From JBBQRS01 sp038214535 (GTDB lineage Bacteria; Chloroflexota; Anaerolineae; CG2-30-64-16): DNA of 43,621 nt. The notes beneath the pieces were generated by a model. The model was given only the letters and a program-made list of their open reading frames with translations. It made no database searches and was not told the origin of the DNA. The DNA lies in assembly GCA_038214535.1 (NCBI GenBank), contig JBBQRS010000031.1, positions 1 through 43,621 on the forward strand. Reading direction: 5' to 3'. Positions 43,500-43,621 of the stretch are shown in pieces. The position numbers were made by a program, and so were the translations under genes. Each line of letters opens with the position of its first letter. The stretch's first letter is position 1.

Positions 43500-43621
43500 T
43501 TCGTAGTGTCGGGGTGAGACGGGGGGTGGGGGCCCAACCGGGGGTGGACGGGAGGGAAAAGGGGGGGGGCGCCGGGGGGGGGGGAGGTGAACGCATATGG
43601 GGGGGGGTGTTAACGCAAGGG
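43500..43621. other. G-rich low-quality tail (probable sequencing or assembly artefact)
   Basis: After the hutI stop, the sequence becomes runs of G (up to about 14) separated by short pieces, unlike any other region of the window. It has no supported gene. Runs of false G are typical of low-signal read ends. The 43460-43500 part looks normal and holds nothing recognised. Confidence 0.75.

Overview
The window reads as a GC-rich chromosomal segment of a member of the Chloroflexota (an Anaerolineae-like bacterium; inference). Pointers are the T-box leuS leader, the SpoVS and RicT (PSP1-domain) genes, tandem FemAB transferases, NHLP-type peptide leaders, and many intergenic palindromes. The last ~120 bases are an unnatural G-rich run, so this is probably a contig end from a draft or metagenome assembly.

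Layout. 1-7.6 kb (minus strand): the 5' part of clpC (cut by the window edge), a four-domain S1 protein, a RidA deaminase, then leuS behind a leucine T-box leader. A promoter at 7.64 kb first reads tRNA-Ala(CGC), then the T-box Stem I. A second tRNA gene, tRNA-Ala(GGC), lies inside the leader between Stem I and the antiterminator. 7.7-9.1 kb (plus): a four-helix membrane protein and an LpxL/PatA-type acyltransferase. 9.2-19.75 kb (minus): a ten-gene operon argC-argB-nucleotidyltransferase-argD-argA(GNAT)-homoserine dehydrogenase-argG-argJ-aldo/keto reductase-argH. It is preceded by a sigma70 promoter, an Arg-rich leader peptide and a terminator, which together look like ribosome-mediated arginine attenuation. 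Divergently, thrC (20.1 kb) is followed by an AlaDH/PNT-like dehydrogenase and a CoA-transferase, which converge on citrate synthase.

25.3-28.1 kb holds the most unusual content. The first item is a two-domain protein disulfide oxidoreductase (PDO) gene. Its second active-site CPYC is encoded UGA-Pro-Tyr-Cys, and a hairpin meeting the bacterial SECIS rules follows, so it is probably a selenoprotein. The second is a small operon with a strong promoter: a class I isoprenoid-synthase-like enzyme and three small ORFs that all end in ...LW-stop (GRPLW, AMRLW, QSRLW). Two of these carry NHLP/Nif11-like leaders. This resembles ComQ-ComX logic (prenylation of a Trp in a ribosomal peptide) and may be an undescribed prenylated-peptide system. 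A seven-helix membrane protein with a leaderless-type promoter converges on it.

29.3-43.5 kb: hypBA nickel-insertion genes, a nuclease-fold protein, two FemAB-type peptidoglycan aminoacyltransferases, a TlpA thioredoxin and an OsmC protein. A four-gene envelope glycosylation operon follows (two GT4 enzymes, a polyprenyl glycosylphosphotransferase and an MGDG-synthase-like glycosyltransferase), then spoVS, a ricT-holB pair and hutI.

Palindromic intergenic repeats of several families recur at gene ends throughout. No IS element, CRISPR array or rRNA was seen. Function names come from motif recognition by eye; no database search was run.
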